This document shows positions 37,332-40,034 of a DNA stretch of 40,034 nucleotides, piece after piece (the stretch's first letter is position 1; every line of letters begins with the position of its first letter). The notes below the pieces were generated by a model. The model saw nothing but the letters and a program-made list of their open reading frames with translations, was not told the DNA's origin and made no database searches. Both the position numbers and the translations under genes were made by a program. The stretch spans positions 1 through 40,034 of the forward strand of contig JAQUUA010000003.1 in assembly GCA_028694055.1 (NCBI GenBank). Direction: 5' to 3'. This DNA is from Candidatus Methanomethylophilaceae archaeon (lineage in GTDB: Archaea; Thermoplasmatota; Thermoplasmata; Methanomassiliicoccales; Methanomethylophilaceae).

Positions 37332-37425
37332 AGACATTTGTCTATTACGGAGGGAATTTCCCTCCTTTAATTAAATAGAGATATCATTTTTTGTCAGAAT
37401 ATGCGATTATACTATACATATGTCT
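37332..37425. promoter_or_regulatory. Cluster of palindromes upstream of glnA (candidate operators)
   Basis: AGACA-TT-TGTCT at 37332-37343; GGAGGGAA-T-TTCCCTCC at 37349-37365; ATACATATGTCT at 37414-37425. Confidence 0.5.
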
Positions 37426-37500
37426 AATGAATTTAGTATTCTGTTTACAATTGTAGTTCAAGCAAAAGGTTTATTAGTAATTTGTTAATTCGGTTAGATA

Positions 37501-38850
37501 ATGAGCCCATTGTCCGAGCATACGAGCAAGGAAAGCGTCCTCTCCCTCATCGAGACGGAGAAGGTGAAGTTCATCGAGATGCAGTTCTGCGACATCCTCG
37601 GTGTGATCAAGACCGTGTCCATACCCTCCACCTCCGCGGAGAGGGCCATCGACGAAGGGGTTTTCCTGGACGGCTCCTCCATCCTTGGCTATGCCACCAT
37701 CGACGAGTCCGACATGAGGGCCATGCCCATCCTGGACTCTTTCCAGATCTACCCGTGGACCAGTGACACGCCCTACAAGACCGCCCGCTTCATGTGCAAG
37801 ATCTACGACCACCACGGTAACCGCTTCGAGGGTGACCCCCGCTACGTCTTGGAGAGGGCCATCGCCAAGGCGGAGGAGATGGGTTACTTTTACAACGTGG
37901 GACCGGAGTTCGAGTTCTTCCTGTTCAAGACGGACTGCGACGGCAACCCTGTGGTGGTCCCCAACGACCGCTTCGGGTACTTCGACCTCATCCCCCAGGA
38001 CCAAGGTGACATCGTGCGCAAGGAGATCATGATGTACTTCGACGTCCTGGGATACAATGTGGAGGCCGCCCACCACGAGGTGGCGGAAGGCCAGCACGAG
38101 GTGGACATGCGCTATGCCGACGCCCTGACCGTCGCCGACCGCATCATGACCCTCCGCTATGGCATCAAGACCATCGCCCGCAAGCACGGCCTGCACGCCA
38201 CATTCATGCCCAAGCCCATCTATGGACAGAACGGGACCGGCATGCATGTGCACCAGTCCCTGATGAACTCCGAGGGTAAGAACATCTTCTACGACCCGGA
38301 CGCCCGCTTCGGCCTCAGCAAGGAGTGCCTGTGCTACATCGGTGGCACCATGAGGTTCTCCAAGGATATGGCCTCGGTGCTGACCTCCACTGTGAACTCC
38401 TACAAGCGTCTGGTGCCGGGATACGAGGCGCCCTGTTACGTGGCATGGGCCAACCGCAACCGTTCCGCCCTCATACGTGTGCCCGCCGCCCGTGGATCCG
38501 GCACCCGTATGGAGCTCCGCTGCCCCGATCCCGCTGGGAACCCCTACCTGTCCTTCGCCTGCATGCTGATGGCGGGACTGAAGGGGATACAGGAGGACAT
38601 CATGCCTCCGGAACCCATGGAGAAGAACATCTTCGCCATGTCCGCCCCGCAGCGCTCCGCGGAAGGCATCGACAGCCTGCCGGGAGACCTCGGTCACGCC
38701 ATCAACATCACGGAGAAGAGCGAGTTCATGAAGGAGGTCCTTGGACCGCACGTGTTCTCCCACTACGTGCACATCAAGAACGAGGAGTGGGACTCCTACC
38801 GCACCTTCGTCACCGACTGGGAGATCAAGCGCTACCTCAACGTGTTCTGA
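37501..38850 (+). CDS. glnA: Glutamine synthetase, type I
   Basis: VKFIEMQFCDILGVIKTVSIP...FLDGSSILGYATIDESDM...VGPEFEFFLF...GTGMHVHQSLMNSEGKNIFYD...RSALIRVPAARGSGTRMELRCPDPAGNPYLSF. Confidence 0.97.
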   Translation: MSPLSEHTSKESVLSLIETEKVKFIEMQFCDILGVIKTVSIPSTSAERAIDEGVFLDGSSILGYATIDESDMRAMPILDSFQIYPWTSDTPYKTARFMCKIYDHHGNRFEGDPRYVLERAIAKAEEMGYFYNVGPEFEFFLFKTDCDGNPVVVPNDRFGYFDLIPQDQGDIVRKEIMMYFDVLGYNVEAAHHEVAEGQHEVDMRYADALTVADRIMTLRYGIKTIARKHGLHATFMPKPIYGQNGTGMHVHQSLMNSEGKNIFYDPDARFGLSKECLCYIGGTMRFSKDMASVLTSTVNSYKRLVPGYEAPCYVAWANRNRSALIRVPAARGSGTRMELRCPDPAGNPYLSFACMLMAGLKGIQEDIMPPEPMEKNIFAMSAPQRSAEGIDSLPGDLGHAINITEKSEFMKEVLGPHVFSHYVHIKNEEWDSYRTFVTDWEIKRYLNVF

Positions 38851-38979
38851 GCGGACCGCGGAAACCCTTTACCAAATCCCCCTTCCTTTTTTCCATCTGG
38901 CATGGGCATCCTCGACGTTCAACCAGCTATGGGGCCGATTAAAAACCTTAATTAGCGGGTTATCCAATGGGGTGTCACC

Positions 38980-39348
38980 ATGATGCCCGGAATCGGAAAG
39001 GTCAACCCCCGTCAGATGAAGCAAGCCATGCGCAAGATGGGCATAACCACGGAGGAGATCGAGAATGTGGAGGAAGTCGTCATCCGCACCCCCACCGTGG
39101 AGTATGTGATCAAGAACGCCAGCGTCAGCGTCATGGGCGTCCAGGGGCAGAAGACCTACCAGGTCATGGGAGAAGCCGTCACCCGTCCCCGCCAGCAGGG
39201 CGGAGGAGAGGAGGCGGAAGAGGCTCCCGCCGAGGATGTGGAGCTGGTGATGTCCCAGACCGGCTGCGACGCTGCCACGGCCAAGAAGGCCCTGCAGGAG
39301 ACTGGCGGACAACCGGCGGAAGCCATTTTGAAGATCATGACGTCATAG
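38980..39348 (+). CDS. Archaeal nascent polypeptide-associated complex protein (NAC)
   Basis: MMPGIGKVNPRQMKQAMRKMGITTEEIENVEEVVIRTP...VELVMSQTGCDAATAKKALQETGGQPAEAILKIMTS (NAC + UBA). Confidence 0.93.
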   Translation: MMPGIGKVNPRQMKQAMRKMGITTEEIENVEEVVIRTPTVEYVIKNASVSVMGVQGQKTYQVMGEAVTRPRQQGGGEEAEEAPAEDVELVMSQTGCDAATAKKALQETGGQPAEAILKIMTS

Positions 39349-39357
39349 GTGGTCGAG

Positions 39358-39588
39358 ATGTGTCTGGCAGTTCCCGGTAGGATAGTGTCCATCGAAGGCG
39401 ATGATGCGGATGTGGATTTCGGCGGCGTCATCCGGCGCACCAACCTCACCATGGTGGAGGCGGAGGTGGGGGACTGGGTCCTCATCCACGCCGGCTTCGC
39501 CATCGAGAAGGTGGACGAGGAGGAGGCGCAGCGCACCTTGGAGCTTTGGAAAGAGGTCCTGCAGCACGAGGAGACCAGCTTCCGCTGA
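39358..39588 (+). CDS. hypC: Hydrogenase assembly chaperone HypC/HupF
   Basis: MCLAVPGRIVSIEGDDADVDFGGVIRRTNLTMVEAEVGDWVLIHAGFAIEKVDEEEA. Confidence 0.93.
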   Translation: MCLAVPGRIVSIEGDDADVDFGGVIRRTNLTMVEAEVGDWVLIHAGFAIEKVDEEEAQRTLELWKEVLQHEETSFR

Positions 39589-39601
39589 TCCTGACCGAAT
39601 A

Positions 39602-39611
39602 GTTTTTATAC
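39602..39611 (+). promoter_or_regulatory. TATA box of the 5S rRNA gene
   Basis: GTTTTTATAC about 25-30 nt upstream of the 5S 5' end. Confidence 0.55.
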
Positions 39612-39632
39612 CATCCAGTAATGCTCGGATAT

Positions 39633-39756
39633 GGTATGACGGCCATAGCGGCGGGGTCACACCCGGTCCCATTCCGAACCCGGTAGTTAAGCCCGCCCGC
39701 GTTCCTTGTGGTACTGTGCTGCGCGAGCGCACGGGAAGCTTGGAACGCTGTCAGCC
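39633..39756 (+). rRNA. rrf: 5S ribosomal RNA
   Basis: TGACGGCCATAGCGGCGGGGTCACACCCGGTCCCATTCCGAACCCGGTAGTTAAGCCCGCCCGCG...GGTACTGTGCTGCGCGAGCGCACGGGAAGCTTGGAACGCTGTCA; terminal helix TGACGGC/GCTGTCA. Confidence 0.96.
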
Positions 39757-39777
39757 ACCTTTTTCATTCTCTCATGC
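39757..39777 (+). terminator. T-rich terminator after 5S rRNA
   Basis: ACCTTTTTCATTCTCTC directly following the 5S terminal helix. Confidence 0.5.
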
Positions 39778-39834
39778 GGCTCAGCCTGCATGCAGTGGCA
39801 AGGGATAAGTATCCCTGTTTCAGATACGGTTTTG

Positions 39835-40034
39835 ATGGAATTATCCATGGAGCTCCGCCTTCTGGCATTCGCCCTTCTGGCCACGGTCATCGTCATAGGG
39901 CTGTACTACGAGCTCAAGGTGGCGGACAAGAAGAAGGAGGCCCGCCGAGAGGCCCGTGCCGCCCGGGAGGAGCTCTACAACCTGGTGGTCACCACGGAAG
40001 CCATCGCCGATTCCCTGCGCCATCAGGGAGTGAA
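39835..40034 (+). CDS. Hypothetical protein with N-terminal transmembrane helix (truncated by window edge)
   Basis: Manual translation M(ELS)MELRLLAFALLATVIVIGLYYELKVADKKKEARREARAAREELYNLVVTTEAIADSLRHQGV...; open to the window end; start either 39835 or 39847. Confidence 0.65.
   Translation, partial: MELSMELRLLAFALLATVIVIGLYYELKVADKKKEARREARAAREELYNLVVTTEAIADSLRHQGV

Noticed and set aside
37474-38772. 432-aa minus-strand ORF
   Set aside because: Antisense to glnA; composition of a shadow ORF.

Overview
The window is a gene-dense, GC-rich archaeal chromosome segment. Gene content (archaeal S10/spc ribosomal superoperon, DUF5611, a RaSEA-like radical SAM protein, MptA, HypC, NAC, an unlinked 5S rRNA) fits Thermoplasmatota, possibly a Methanomassiliicoccales-type methanogen; this placement is inference. 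From left to right: two tandem paralogous receiver-GAF-PAS-histidine kinases (the first runs off the left edge); the ribosomal superoperon on the minus strand (rpl3 to cbf5, with secY, an EMC3-like gene and cmk); DUF5611; the radical SAM gene; then on the plus strand an FAD oxidoreductase, a CDIN1/C15orf41-like (TPD-motif) nuclease and a Cas4/RecB-like nuclease with a hydrophobic, apparently four-helix insertion. These are followed by glmS, a glmU-like gene, initiator tRNA-Met, an SCP2-like gene, rnhB, mptA, a HAD phosphatase, a TPR protein, gatCAB, a bacterial-type aspS, an Lrp/AsnC regulator, an AlaX-type editing protein, glnA, NAC, hypC, 5S rRNA and a truncated membrane-anchored ORF. No CRISPR array or mobile element was seen. 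The best candidate for a poorly described system is the overlapping nuclease pair at 22494-24223. Secondary leads are two same-frame kinase genes separated only by UAG codons, a hairpin in the rpl3 leader, clustered palindromes upstream of glnA, and a bacterial-type AspRS convergent with gatCAB.
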